NCBI GenBank assembly: GCA_963726775.1
Contig: CAVSDL010000012.1
Location: forward strand, 1 to 64,000
Origin: CAIWHR01 sp963726775
Lineage (GTDB): Bacteria; Pseudomonadota; Gammaproteobacteria; Burkholderiales; Casimicrobiaceae
Length of the DNA stretch: 64,000 bases
Reading direction: 5' to 3'
The notes beneath the pieces are model-generated. The model saw only the letters and a program-made list of their open reading frames with translations. It did no database searches and was not told the origin of the DNA. Positions 27,026-35,448 of the stretch are shown one piece after another. The position numbers and the translations under genes are program-made. Numbering within the stretch: position 1 is the first letter of the stretch; each line of letters opens with the position of its first letter.

Positions 27026-29296
27026 ATGAAGGCAATAATTGCCCTTCGGCATCGGGGGATGCCCGAAGGCGCTCCAAGCAAGCTGCGTCATCTGACACTC
27101 GTGCTTTCGCTCGCCGCAGGCGCGGTTGCGATTGTGTCGGTCGCCGACGCACGCATCACGAAGGTCGTGATCGACCCCGTGCTTTCCCAGTCGCCGACGT
27201 TTGGCGGCTACTCGTGGCCGGGCGTCGGGCAGTACCAGAAGGTCGTCGGCAAGGCGTACGGCGAGGTGAACCCGACGGACCCGAAAAACGCGCTGATCGT
27301 CGACATCGGTCGTGCCCCGGTGAACGCCAACGGAAACGTCGAGTATTCATTCGATTTCTATATCCTGAAGCCGATCGACCTGGGCAAAGGCGCCCACAAG
27401 GTGATGTACGAGCCGCCGAACCGCGGCAGGAAAACGTGGGCGAACCTCGGTCGCGTGTCGGTCGACCCCGGCGGCAACGGCAACGACCCGGGCTCCGCGA
27501 TCACCGATCCGACCGTCCTGGCGAATTCGTTCCTGATGCCGCGCGGGTACACAATGGTCTGGAGCGGTTGGGACAGGTCCGCCGGCACCAACTCCGCGAA
27601 TTTCAACACGACGATCACGCTGCCGATCGCCAAGGATCCCGGCAACACCACGATCACGGGACCGGCGTACGAGTACATCGTGAGCCCGGGTGCGACTTAT
27701 GCGCTGAGCTATCCGGCGGCCACGACCAATCAGGCTAACGCGACATTGACGCATCGCGTTCACCTGGATGATGTGCCGCAGATCGTCCCGACGTCGGATT
27801 GGGCGTACACCAGCGCAGCGGGCACGGCGATCAAGCTGGTCGCGGGACCCTTCGTCGCCAACGACATCTACGAGTTCACGTACACGGCAAAGGATCCGAC
27901 GGTGAACGGCCTCGGCTTTGCCGCCGTTCGCGACTGGAACGCCTGGTTGCGGTACGAGGCGACGGACGATTTCGGCACCGTCAATCCGATGGCCGGCGAC
28001 ATTACCCGGATTTATACGGAAATCTCGTCGCAGCCCGGACGCCTGCTCAACGACTTCCGGAATCTCGGCTTCAACCAGGCCGAGAACGGCAGAAAGGTGT
28101 TCGACGGCATGATGCAATGGATCTCCGCCGGTGACGGCCTCAACCTCAACTACCGGTTTTCGCAGCCGAACCGGACCGAGCGCAACCGCCAGGACCATCT
28201 TTACCTCGAGGGCCTTTTCCCATTCGCCAATGTGTCGACCCACGACCCGCTCACCGGCAGGACGGCAGGTCGCTACGACCGGTGCAAGGCGACCAACACG
28301 TGCCCGCTGGGCGCGGAGATCTACTCGGCCAACGAGTACTGGGTCAAGGCCGCGTCGCTGTTGCACACCAACCCTGCGGGCACCAAGGATCTCAAGGATT
28401 CGCGATACGCGCGCAATTACTTCATGTCGAGCATGCAGCACGGTACCGGCAATGGCGCATCGAAGGGGAGTTGCCAGCAGTTCCAGAACCCGCTCGACTC
28501 GAGTCCGGTGCAGCGCGCCCTGTTCATCGCGTTGGACAAATGGGCGACGAAGGGCAGCAAGCCGCCGCACAGCCGTGTGCCGAAGCTCTCCGACGGAACG
28601 CTGGTGCCGCCGCTGCCTCAATCCGGCATGGGCTTTCCGAGCATTCCCGGCGTCACGTACACCGGCCTCAAGACGACCCGATATCTCTTCGACTTCGGGC
28701 CGAATTTCTATGCGACCGGCATCGCGACCATCAATCCACCGGTCGTCGCGCCGCCGTTTCAGGATAATCCGTTGAACGGGCCGATCTATCCGAGCTTCAT
28801 TCCGAAGACCGACCACGACGGCAACGATATCGCGGGCGTGCGGCTTCCCGATGTTGAGGTGCCTCTCGCGACGTACACCGGCTGGGCGCTGCGCTCGGGC
28901 GCTTGGCAAAACGACGGATGCGAGTCATCGGGGCAGATGATCCCGTTCGCCAAGACCGAGGCCGAGCGCGTCGCGTCCGGCGATCCGCGCCAATCGATCG
29001 GAGAGCGCTACGAGTCGTTCGAAGGTTACCGCGACCGCGTGGTGAAGGCGGTCGACCGCATGGTCAAGGATCGCCTGATGCTGTGTGAGGATGCCGACGA
29101 CGAACTGGCGCGGCTGATCCAGGCCGGACTGGACAAGGGTGTGCCGCCGCCGCAAAGCGGCGTGCTGCCGCCCGTGCAGCTTCCGGAGGCGTGCAACAAG
29201 GGCAAGGATGACGACGAATTGAACCGCCGTCGGAAAGCCTTTCGGCTTGGTTTGGATCGGGGCGGGCCGGAGTGTCAGGCTTGCCCCCGCGGGTGA
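27026..29296 (+). CDS. Large secreted alpha/beta hydrolase-domain protein
   Basis: This 756-residue exported protein has a start ATG at 27026 after AGGGAGGA. The first ~45 residues contain a basic stretch and a hydrophobic signal segment (LTLVLSLAAGAVAIVSVADA). The body matches the alpha/beta hydrolase-domain family seen in proteobacteria and actinobacteria (PF20091). The stretch ISSQPGRLLNDFRNLGFN carries the probable Ser nucleophile, followed by NGRKVFDGMMQWI and LNYRFSQPNRT. A short C-terminal region has several Cys and charged residues. No substrate is established for the family; esterase action on a bulky compound is a guess. Genes on both sides are metabolic. Confidence 0.78.
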   Translation: MKAIIALRHRGMPEGAPSKLRHLTLVLSLAAGAVAIVSVADARITKVVIDPVLSQSPTFGGYSWPGVGQYQKVVGKAYGEVNPTDPKNALIVDIGRAPVNANGNVEYSFDFYILKPIDLGKGAHKVMYEPPNRGRKTWANLGRVSVDPGGNGNDPGSAITDPTVLANSFLMPRGYTMVWSGWDRSAGTNSANFNTTITLPIAKDPGNTTITGPAYEYIVSPGATYALSYPAATTNQANATLTHRVHLDDVPQIVPTSDWAYTSAAGTAIKLVAGPFVANDIYEFTYTAKDPTVNGLGFAAVRDWNAWLRYEATDDFGTVNPMAGDITRIYTEISSQPGRLLNDFRNLGFNQAENGRKVFDGMMQWISAGDGLNLNYRFSQPNRTERNRQDHLYLEGLFPFANVSTHDPLTGRTAGRYDRCKATNTCPLGAEIYSANEYWVKAASLLHTNPAGTKDLKDSRYARNYFMSSMQHGTGNGASKGSCQQFQNPLDSSPVQRALFIALDKWATKGSKPPHSRVPKLSDGTLVPPLPQSGMGFPSIPGVTYTGLKTTRYLFDFGPNFYATGIATINPPVVAPPFQDNPLNGPIYPSFIPKTDHDGNDIAGVRLPDVEVPLATYTGWALRSGAWQNDGCESSGQMIPFAKTEAERVASGDPRQSIGERYESFEGYRDRVVKAVDRMVKDRLMLCEDADDELARLIQAGLDKGVPPPQSGVLPPVQLPEACNKGKDDDELNRRRKAFRLGLDRGGPECQACPRG

Positions 29297-29449
29297 AATT
29301 GGCACGAGGCCGATCGCGACCGTCCGACCCACGTCCGCCTGCGCTCGGAAATTGGCGCTCGCCGGCCCGCCCGCGGATCCCTGGTGCGACGTGCGAGAAG
29401 TCACGATCGGGTGCAATCTGTGCGAAGGCCAGACTGGGGTAATCGGGTC

Positions 29450-30077
29450 ATGGAGTTCGTGCGACGGATCCTTTTGTTGTTGTTGCTCTCGCTGACCGCA
29501 TTCGCCTGCGGGGCGCAGCACTGCGGATGGTCGCGCGTGGACCACCGCGTGAGTTATGACGCTTCGGGCGTCTGGAGTCCGAATGTCTACCGCGAATTGG
29601 TCGGCGTCCTGACCGTTGCCGAGATCGGCGGGGCGGTGTGGGAAGGCGCCGATACGCGCTTCGGCAAGACGATGTGGCAAGGCATCGATTCCGAGATCAT
29701 CTCCGGCGTAACGGCGACGTGCCGGCAAGTACGCTTTCACGCGCGTGCGTCCGAGCAGCGCGGACAATCCCTGCCTGTGGTTCCAAGGAGGCTCCAATTA
29801 CAGCTTTCCGAGCGGCGAGGCCGCGGTCGCCGCCGGGCTGGTCACGCCCTACGTGTTCGAGTATGGCAGCGCCTATCCGGCGACATACGCCTTGCTGCTG
29901 CTGCCGCTTTATGTGGGCGCGGGACGGATCAAGAATCAGGCGCACTGGCAGACCGACGTGCTGGCGGGCTGGGCGGTCGGCGGCGTGTCCGGATGGTACG
30001 CGCACGGCCGCGACGTGCCGATCATGATCGAGTTGCTGCCCCATGGGTTCGAAATCGGATTGAGGAAGCAGTTCTGA
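29450..30077 (+). pseudogene. PAP2-family phosphatase, one frameshift
   Basis: This membrane or exported phosphatase is about 208 residues when restored. Start ATG 29450 opens with a hydrophobic leader (MEFVRRILLLLLLSLTAF). One extra T in a TTT near 29731 shifts the frame. With it corrected the acid-phosphatase motifs appear in order: RFTRVRPSSADNP (C1), NYSFPSGEA (C2) and RIKNQAHWQTDVLAG (C3). C2 has Glu where the general-acid His of PSGH usually stands. The family dephosphorylates lipid or isoprenoid phosphates. It follows the large hydrolase gene by 153 bases. The function of this variant subgroup is unclear. Confidence 0.75.
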
Positions 30078-30295
30078 CGCCACCTGCCAACCGTTCCGAG
30101 CAGCCGCTCTTAGCCAGGCGTCGGGCCTGAGAGCAGCGTTGCAACATGCGTGACGCGATGCTCGGTCGGGCGCCAGTCGCATGTTCTCGCGGGTGGCCAC
30201 CCGCATTGGGCCGGAGCCGACGGCAAGCTTCCGGTCCCCGAGATCGGAACAATCCCGCGCGCTCCCGTGTTACCTCCGGTGTTACACATCCGGAC

Positions 30296-30309
30296 TTGAT
30301 CCAGGTCAA
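30296..30309 (+). promoter_or_regulatory. FNR/Anr-type binding site upstream of the cytochrome operon
   Basis: TTGATCCAGGTCAA matches the FNR/Anr/Dnr consensus TTGAT-N4-ATCAA with one change and sits in a perfect dyad CTTGA-N6-TCAAG. It lies 124 bases before the Cyc2-like ATG in a 356-base region (30078-30433) with no gene I can support. Oxygen- or nitrogen-oxide-dependent control of the cytochromes is implied. Confidence 0.6.
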
Positions 30310-30433
30310 GGACATGCCTGCCCTGCCGAGTACTGTTCGCTGACGGACTCGCTGCTCCCGTACTCCAACGACTCCGCGGTCGCCGCATTTTCCCAGGATG
30401 CGGGTGCTTCGAACCATCTCTCGGAGGAGAGTC

Positions 30434-31864
30434 ATGATGCGGAGGCGAATCGCTGCCCGATTGGCAGCACTCGTGGCGTTGGCGCTGCTGGCGATCGCGG
30501 CGGCCAATCCGGCCCTCGCGGTCCCATCGTTTGCACGGCAAACCGGGCAGGAGTGCATCGCCTGCCACGTCAGCTTTCCCGAACTGACACCGTACGGCCG
30601 GTACTTCAAGCTGACCGGCTACACGATCGGCAAGACGTTTGTTTCGTCGGAGGGCTTCAACTACCTCCCGCTGGCGGTGATGGCGGAGGCTTCCGTCACC
30701 AACACCAAGAACAATCACGCGACGGACCCCGAAACAGGCGACACCGTCACGGTCAACCAGCGGAACAACAGCGCCGTGTTCGCCGGCGGCAGCTTGTTTC
30801 TCGCCACCAAGGTCAACGACTATCTCGGTGGTTTCATCCAGTGGTCGTATGACAATCTGGCCACGGTGACGGACGGCACGCTGGGCGGGCACAGCGGGAT
30901 CGACAACGTCGACCTTCGAGCCGCCGGCAAGTACAGCAGTCCGGGGGCCGCGGAACCCGACCTGATCTATGGGCTCACGCTCAACAACAGCCCGACCGTT
31001 CAGGACCCGTGGAACAGCACGCCCGCGTTCGGCTTTCCGTACACGTCGTCGCCGTTGGCACAGACACCCGCCGCCGCGACACAAATCGACGGCAGCCTTG
31101 GACAACAGGTAGCAGGAGTAGGCGGATACCTGTGGTGGAAGAAGATGGTTTACGGAGAGCTATCTTTCTATCATACGGCCGACGGCGCGTTTTCGTTCCT
31201 GCGTGCCGGGCAGGACATCCACACGGACGGCGGCGTTGCCGCGGTCCAGAACTGGAACAATCCGTATTGGCGCCTGGCACTGAGCCACGACTGGGGTGCG
31301 AACTCGGTAATGATCGGCACCTACGGAATGATCGTGAATCGCTATCCCAGCAATTTCGACACCTCGACTGCGACCGACCGCTATCGCGATATCGCCGTCG
31401 ATGCGCAATACCAGTACATCACCGACCCGCACACATTCACCGCGCAGGCAACCTACATCGAAGAAAAGCAGTCCTACAACGCGAGCTATGCCGCAGTGCA
31501 GGAAACCGGCGAGGGCATCGGTGCCGGCCCGACGCCGGCGAATTCCAGCGATACTCTCAAGACGTTCAAGCTCAAGGGCACGTACTATCACGACCGGAAA
31601 TATGGCGGGACGCTGGCGTACTTCTCCACAACGGGAAGCGCCGACGCCGGACTCTACGGCACCGACGCCAGCGGCGCTGCCCGCACGCCCAACAGCAACG
31701 GCTACATCATCGAACTCGATTACCTGCCGATCCAGAACGTCCGGCTGATGTTCCAGTACACCGGCTACAACAAGTTCGACGGCGCCAAGAACAACTACGA
31801 TGGCAATGGCCGCAATGCCGGCGACAACAACACGGCATTCTTCAACATCTGGGTGGCGTTTTGA
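30434..31864 (+). CDS. Outer-membrane porin-cytochrome c fusion (Cyc2-like)
   Basis: This 476-residue exported protein has start ATG 30434 after GGAGGAGA. The signal peptide spans ~1-29 (ending NPALA). It is followed at once by one heme-binding motif CIACH (Cys41-His45) in the context FARQTGQECIACHVSFPELTP. The remaining ~420 residues are rich in alternating polar and aromatic residues, with many Tyr, Asn and Gly, and end in IWVAF, a C-terminal Phe typical of outer-membrane beta-barrels. This single-heme-plus-barrel layout is that of Cyc2, the iron-oxidising porin-cytochrome. Related proteins with unproven roles share it. The c4-type cytochrome follows after 86 bases. Confidence 0.75.
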   Translation: MMRRRIAARLAALVALALLAIAAANPALAVPSFARQTGQECIACHVSFPELTPYGRYFKLTGYTIGKTFVSSEGFNYLPLAVMAEASVTNTKNNHATDPETGDTVTVNQRNNSAVFAGGSLFLATKVNDYLGGFIQWSYDNLATVTDGTLGGHSGIDNVDLRAAGKYSSPGAAEPDLIYGLTLNNSPTVQDPWNSTPAFGFPYTSSPLAQTPAAATQIDGSLGQQVAGVGGYLWWKKMVYGELSFYHTADGAFSFLRAGQDIHTDGGVAAVQNWNNPYWRLALSHDWGANSVMIGTYGMIVNRYPSNFDTSTATDRYRDIAVDAQYQYITDPHTFTAQATYIEEKQSYNASYAAVQETGEGIGAGPTPANSSDTLKTFKLKGTYYHDRKYGGTLAYFSTTGSADAGLYGTDASGAARTPNSNGYIIELDYLPIQNVRLMFQYTGYNKFDGAKNNYDGNGRNAGDNNTAFFNIWVAF

Positions 31865-31950
31865 CGGTTCCGGCTACGGACAACGTTGGGGCGACGGGGC
31901 AGAATCGGCGGATGGCTCCTCGCGCCGTTTTCGGACATAGGGGTATGGCG

Positions 31951-32583
31951 ATGAAGCACATCGGGTTGGCAATGGTCGGCGCGATACTCGCGGGTGCAGT
32001 GACGGTCGCGGGCGCTCAGGTGGCCGCGAAGGCGACAGACGTCGAGCAGCAGAAGGCCGGCGAGGAAAAGGCCGTCAACCTGTGCTCGACCTGCCATGGC
32101 CCGCGCGGAATCAGCACGTCGCCGGAGTTTCCCATTCTCGCCGCGCAGCGCCGCGGCTACCTCGTATCGCAGCTCGAGGCGTTCCGGGGCAAGACCCGGG
32201 AGGAGAAGATCGCCCACGACTTCATGTGGGGGATCGCCGGCGATCTCAACGACCCCATGATTGACAGCATCTCCCGCTACTATGCTGCGCAGCCGCCCGC
32301 CCCCGGGAAACCTGGCGACCCGACGCTGATCGCGAAAGGCAAGCAGCTCTACGAGCAGGGTGTGCCGGAACGCTCCATCCTTGCCTGCGCAACCTGTCAC
32401 GGCGCGGACGCCACGGGCCTGGCGGATTTCCCCCGCCTTGCGGGGCAGCACGCCAAGTACGTCTCGAAGCAGATCGAATACATCCAGTCGCTGGTGCGCA
32501 AGGCCCCGGTCATGCACGGCATCGTCAAGGACATGACGCCGGCCGAAATGCAGGCCGTTGCGATCTACGTGCAGTCGAAGTAG
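31951..32583 (+). CDS. Diheme cytochrome c4-type protein
   Basis: This 210-residue periplasmic electron carrier has a signal peptide (MKHIGLAMVGAILAGAVTVAGA) and two class-I cytochrome domains. Heme sites are CSTCH at residues 45-49 and CATCH at 146-150. Each domain has the family pattern ...CHGPRG...P.FPILAAQ and ...CHGADATGLADFPRLAGQHAKYVSKQ, with axial Met candidates in DPM and MHGIVKDM. ATG at 31945 is an alternative start. c4 cytochromes pass electrons to terminal oxidases. In iron-oxidisers the Cyc1 partner of Cyc2 is of this type, so the pairing here is suggestive. It is likely co-transcribed with the porin-cytochrome gene. Confidence 0.9.
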   Translation: MKHIGLAMVGAILAGAVTVAGAQVAAKATDVEQQKAGEEKAVNLCSTCHGPRGISTSPEFPILAAQRRGYLVSQLEAFRGKTREEKIAHDFMWGIAGDLNDPMIDSISRYYAAQPPAPGKPGDPTLIAKGKQLYEQGVPERSILACATCHGADATGLADFPRLAGQHAKYVSKQIEYIQSLVRKAPVMHGIVKDMTPAEMQAVAIYVQSK

Positions 32584-32631
32584 CCTCCCGCTAGCGCGGT
32601 AGGCGCCGGCGGCACAGCTCGCCGTGCGACA

Positions 32632-33276
32632 ATGGCGGGCATGACCGAGCGCGCGCAGAGCCTGGGCGAGGAAATCGCCAACAGCGTGAGCCATGGCGTG
32701 GCGCTGCTGGCGGCCATCGTGGCCGTCCCGTTCCTGATGCTCGCGGCGCGCCACCTCGGCGCCGTCAACATCGTCGGCGCCGCCGTGTTTGCGGCGACGA
32801 TGGTGCTGCTGTATCTGGCCTCGACGCTGTACCACGCCCTGCCGGCGGGGCGCGCCAAGCGCGTGTTCCTCACGCTCGATCACGCCGCAATCTACGTATT
32901 CATCGCGGGGAGCTACACGCCGTTCGCGCTTGGAGCGCTGGGGGGCCCCTGGGGCTGGTCGCTGTTCGGGCTGGTGTGGTCATTTGCGGCACTTGGCGTC
33001 ACGCTGAAGGCCGTCGACCGTCTGTCGCACCCCTGGCTTTCGACGGGACTCTATCTCGTCATGGGCTGGCTCGTGGTCATCGCGGCCGTGCCGCTTGTCG
33101 AGCGCGTGCCGCTGCCAGGCATTGCGCTGCTCGCAGCCGGCGGGCTTGCCTACACGGTCGGAGTCGTGTTCTTCATGCTGGATTCCCGCTTGCGATACGC
33201 GCACGCGGTATGGCACGGCTTCGTCGTTGCCGGCACCGGCTGTCATTTCTTTGCGGTGCTGAGTTACGCGGCGTAA
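32632..33276 (+). CDS. Hemolysin III family (TrhA/PAQR-like) membrane protein
   Basis: This 214-residue protein has seven predicted membrane helices and is full length for the YqfA/hemolysin III family. Conserved metal-site segments are present: ANSVSHGVALLAA, YLASTLYHAL, LDHAAIYVFIAGSYTPF, and YAHAVWHGFVVAGTGCHF. These supply the Ser/His/Asp cluster shared with PAQR receptors. Bacterial members affect membrane energetics or fatty-acid-dependent fluidity; real hemolysis is doubtful. ATG 32632 is used; ATG 32641 is equally possible. It starts 48 bases after the cytochrome gene and may be read through from it. Confidence 0.9.
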   Translation: MAGMTERAQSLGEEIANSVSHGVALLAAIVAVPFLMLAARHLGAVNIVGAAVFAATMVLLYLASTLYHALPAGRAKRVFLTLDHAAIYVFIAGSYTPFALGALGGPWGWSLFGLVWSFAALGVTLKAVDRLSHPWLSTGLYLVMGWLVVIAAVPLVERVPLPGIALLAAGGLAYTVGVVFFMLDSRLRYAHAVWHGFVVAGTGCHFFAVLSYAA

Positions 33277-33366
33277 CGCTTCGCCGGGCGCGCCGTCCTC
33301 TGCGCGCACCGTTGCTCGTGCACCCGTCGCTCGTGCCGGGCTCGTGAGCCGTTCGCGCTTCGATGA

Positions 33367-33678
33367 TCAAAGCCATCCGGACATCCGGTAGGCGCTGACC
33401 TCGTCACCGTCCCACGTGCGCTGCCGACGCTCGAGGTCATGAACATCGCTGGCGCCGCGCAGGTACCGTTCTGCTGCCGCGGTTTCCCAGTTGTCGCGAC
33501 GTTGGCGCCGCACCCGCGGGGTCGCCCATGCGCCGTCGCGCCACGGAGCCAGCGCGCGCGCCACGCGCCGACCGAGTTCAGCCAACGTCGTTGCGACCAG
33601 GAGTGCGGCGGTCACGCTTCGTTGGCCCACGGTCGCAACCGCCGCCGTGCCTGGACTGCCTGCCGGTTCGGAGTTCAT
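33367..33678 (-). CDS. Small protein with DUF3563-like C-terminus
   Basis: This 103-residue protein has start ATG 33678 preceded by AAGGA. Residues ~15-40 are mildly hydrophobic (VTAALLVATTLAELG). The part around residues 70-95 (AAERYLRGASDVHDLERRQRTW) resembles the short DUF3563 signature found in beta- and alphaproteobacteria. The role is unknown. It lies just downstream of another small gene on the same strand, with their ends nearly touching. Confidence 0.5.
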   Translation of the reverse strand: MNSEPAGSPGTAAVATVGQRSVTAALLVATTLAELGRRVARALAPWRDGAWATPRVRRQRRDNWETAAAERYLRGASDVHDLERRQRTWDGDEVSAYRMSGWL

Positions 33679-33697
33679 TGTTTGTCCTTTTTCTGCT

Positions 33698-34097
33698 TCA
33701 AATCGAATTCGATCCGGCGTCCGCCGCGCTCGCCGGACCGGCTGCAACGAACGGCGTTGCGGCGGGTGCCACCGCAGTGACCGTCGACTCTGCCACCGGC
33801 CCCGATGGCCCGCCGTACATTTCGCTGATCATTCCGGCAAGCGCCGCGACGAACCAAGCCATGACCGTGAACGTCACCAGCGCTTCCACCCATGGGTAGG
33901 GCGAATGCCTCATGCGGGCCCGCATGGCCGGGATGAACGGTTTCCGCGGCGCCGACGTCGTCCGCGGGAATGCCGGCGCCGATCGGCGGCTCCGCGACCG
34001 CCGCATCCGGGACGGGGAGCGGCATGCGCCGCGCCCTGCCCGTGCCCTTGTTGACGGTTGCCGCGCCGGGTGCTTCAATTGCGAGTCTCATTGTCAT
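33698..34097 (-). pseudogene. Small membrane protein, probably frameshifted
   Basis: The start ATG at 34097 has a strong ribosome-binding site (GGAGG, seven bases upstream). The first ~50 residues (MTMRLAIEAPGAATVN...) are natural-looking. Near 33945 the better continuation lies in another frame: RHSPYPWVEALVTFTVMAWF and on through one membrane helix, then a Pro/Ala-rich tail ending at 33698. Read without a shift, the frame ends at 33675 in low-complexity sequence. I do not recognise the family. It is divergent from the LysR regulator, so it may be that regulator's target. Confidence 0.45.
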
Positions 34098-34177
34098 GTC
34101 GTATCCTCCGGAACACCTCAGCTGCATGACCGAATTCTATGTAGACCATCGCGACGGGACAATCGATTTGTTTTCGT

Positions 34178-34195
34178 ACAATATGTGAGTATTGT
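34178..34195. promoter_or_regulatory. Palindromic operator between LysR gene and divergent small gene
   Basis: A perfect dyad ACAATA-N6-TATTGT with a T-N11-A core, the classic LysR box form, lies 15 bases before the LysR ATG and about 80 bases before the divergent gene. Autoregulation is likely. Confidence 0.55.
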
Positions 34196-34209
34196 TAACA
34201 TTTAGAGCC

Positions 34210-35175
34210 ATGGCCACCCGACTTCCTCCGATGCAGGCCCTGCGCGCCTTCGAGGCGGCGGCGCGCGAGCGCAGCCTGACCCGGGCAGCGGAATCGCTGC
34301 ACCTGACGCACGGCGCAATCAGCCACCAGATCAAATCGCTCGAGGCCGATCTCGGCGTGCGGCTCGTCGAGCGCGCGGGTCGCGGCATCCGCCTGACCGA
34401 CGAAGGCGAGCGCTTCGCGACGCGCGTGCGCGCGGCGTTCGCGGAACTGATGACCGCCGTGCAGGAGATCACGACGCGCGCCAATCCGCGGCTGTTGCGG
34501 GTGAGTGCCGTCCCCTCGTTTGCAGCACGGTGGCTGCTGCCGCGCATCGGTCGCTTTTTCGCCGCGCATCCGGACATCGACCTCGACGTCGGGTCGAACA
34601 TGGCGAACGTCGATTTCCTGCGCGACAACGCGGATGTGGCGATCCGCTACGGCTTCGGGCAGTGGGACGGCGTGCATGCCGAGCACCTGCTCGACGACTC
34701 GTTCTTCCCGGTGTGCAGCCCTCGCATCGCGGGTGGAGTTCCGAAACGTCCGGCCGACCTCGCGCGCTACGTGCTCCTCCGTTCGGACAACGAACCGTGG
34801 AAGCCGTGGTTCGAAGCCGCCGGGCTCGACTGGCCGGAGCCGACCCGTGGCCCGATTTTCAACGACTCGTCGCACATGATGCAGGCCGCCGCCGAAGGTC
34901 AGGGGATCGCGCTCGGCCGCGCCACATTGCTTGGCAACGACGAGCGCAATGGCGTGCTGGTCCGGCCCTTCGCGATCGAGTCACCCGCGACCCGCCGGTT
35001 CTATCTCGTTTTTCCGCCGCGCAACGCGGACTCGCCGAAGCTGGTCACGTTCCGCGCGTGGCTGCACGAAGAGATTGCCGCCGACAGGAAGGCCGACGCC
35101 GCGCGGCAAGAGCCGGGTCGACAAGCCGCGCGCAAACAGCCGCGCAACGCGGTCCGCGCGCGAAAACGGCGCTGA
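34210..35175 (+). CDS. LysR-family transcriptional regulator (GcvA-like)
   Basis: This 321-residue protein has an N-terminal winged helix (MQALRAFEAAARERSLTRAA, LHLTHGAISHQIKSLE, GVRLVERAGRGIRLTDEG) and a C-terminal periplasmic-binding-like effector domain (LLRVSAVPSFAARWLLPRI, DVAIRYGFGQW). The opening and effector domain are closest to the GcvA/AmpR group. The start ATG at 34210 is chosen because the helix-turn-helix then starts at the usual position; 34192 would overlap the operator. The last ~30 residues are Arg/Lys/Ala-rich, an unusual basic tail. The effector is unknown. Confidence 0.92.
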   Translation: MATRLPPMQALRAFEAAARERSLTRAAESLHLTHGAISHQIKSLEADLGVRLVERAGRGIRLTDEGERFATRVRAAFAELMTAVQEITTRANPRLLRVSAVPSFAARWLLPRIGRFFAAHPDIDLDVGSNMANVDFLRDNADVAIRYGFGQWDGVHAEHLLDDSFFPVCSPRIAGGVPKRPADLARYVLLRSDNEPWKPWFEAAGLDWPEPTRGPIFNDSSHMMQAAAEGQGIALGRATLLGNDERNGVLVRPFAIESPATRRFYLVFPPRNADSPKLVTFRAWLHEEIAADRKADAARQEPGRQAARKQPRNAVRARKRR

Positions 35176-35448
35176 TGCGTCGCGCCGAAGTGCACGCTAT
35201 CCGTTCCGTTTCGCAATAGGGCGCCGCGCATGGACCCTCCCGTGTCCGCGGTTGAGAATCCCCGAGCGGTGCGCTAACATCGTTCTGCCATGCATTCCCG
35301 GGGACGGTAAGCAGACTCCCCGGCTCCCAGGCGCACGTCGCGTCCAAGTTCTGCTTCTGATCTTGGGTTATTCGCCCAAGGAGGAGGCTGCCTTGGAAAT
35401 TCCGGAAATCCTCGTTTTCGTGCCGCGTATCGGCCGCGCGTGCGGGTC

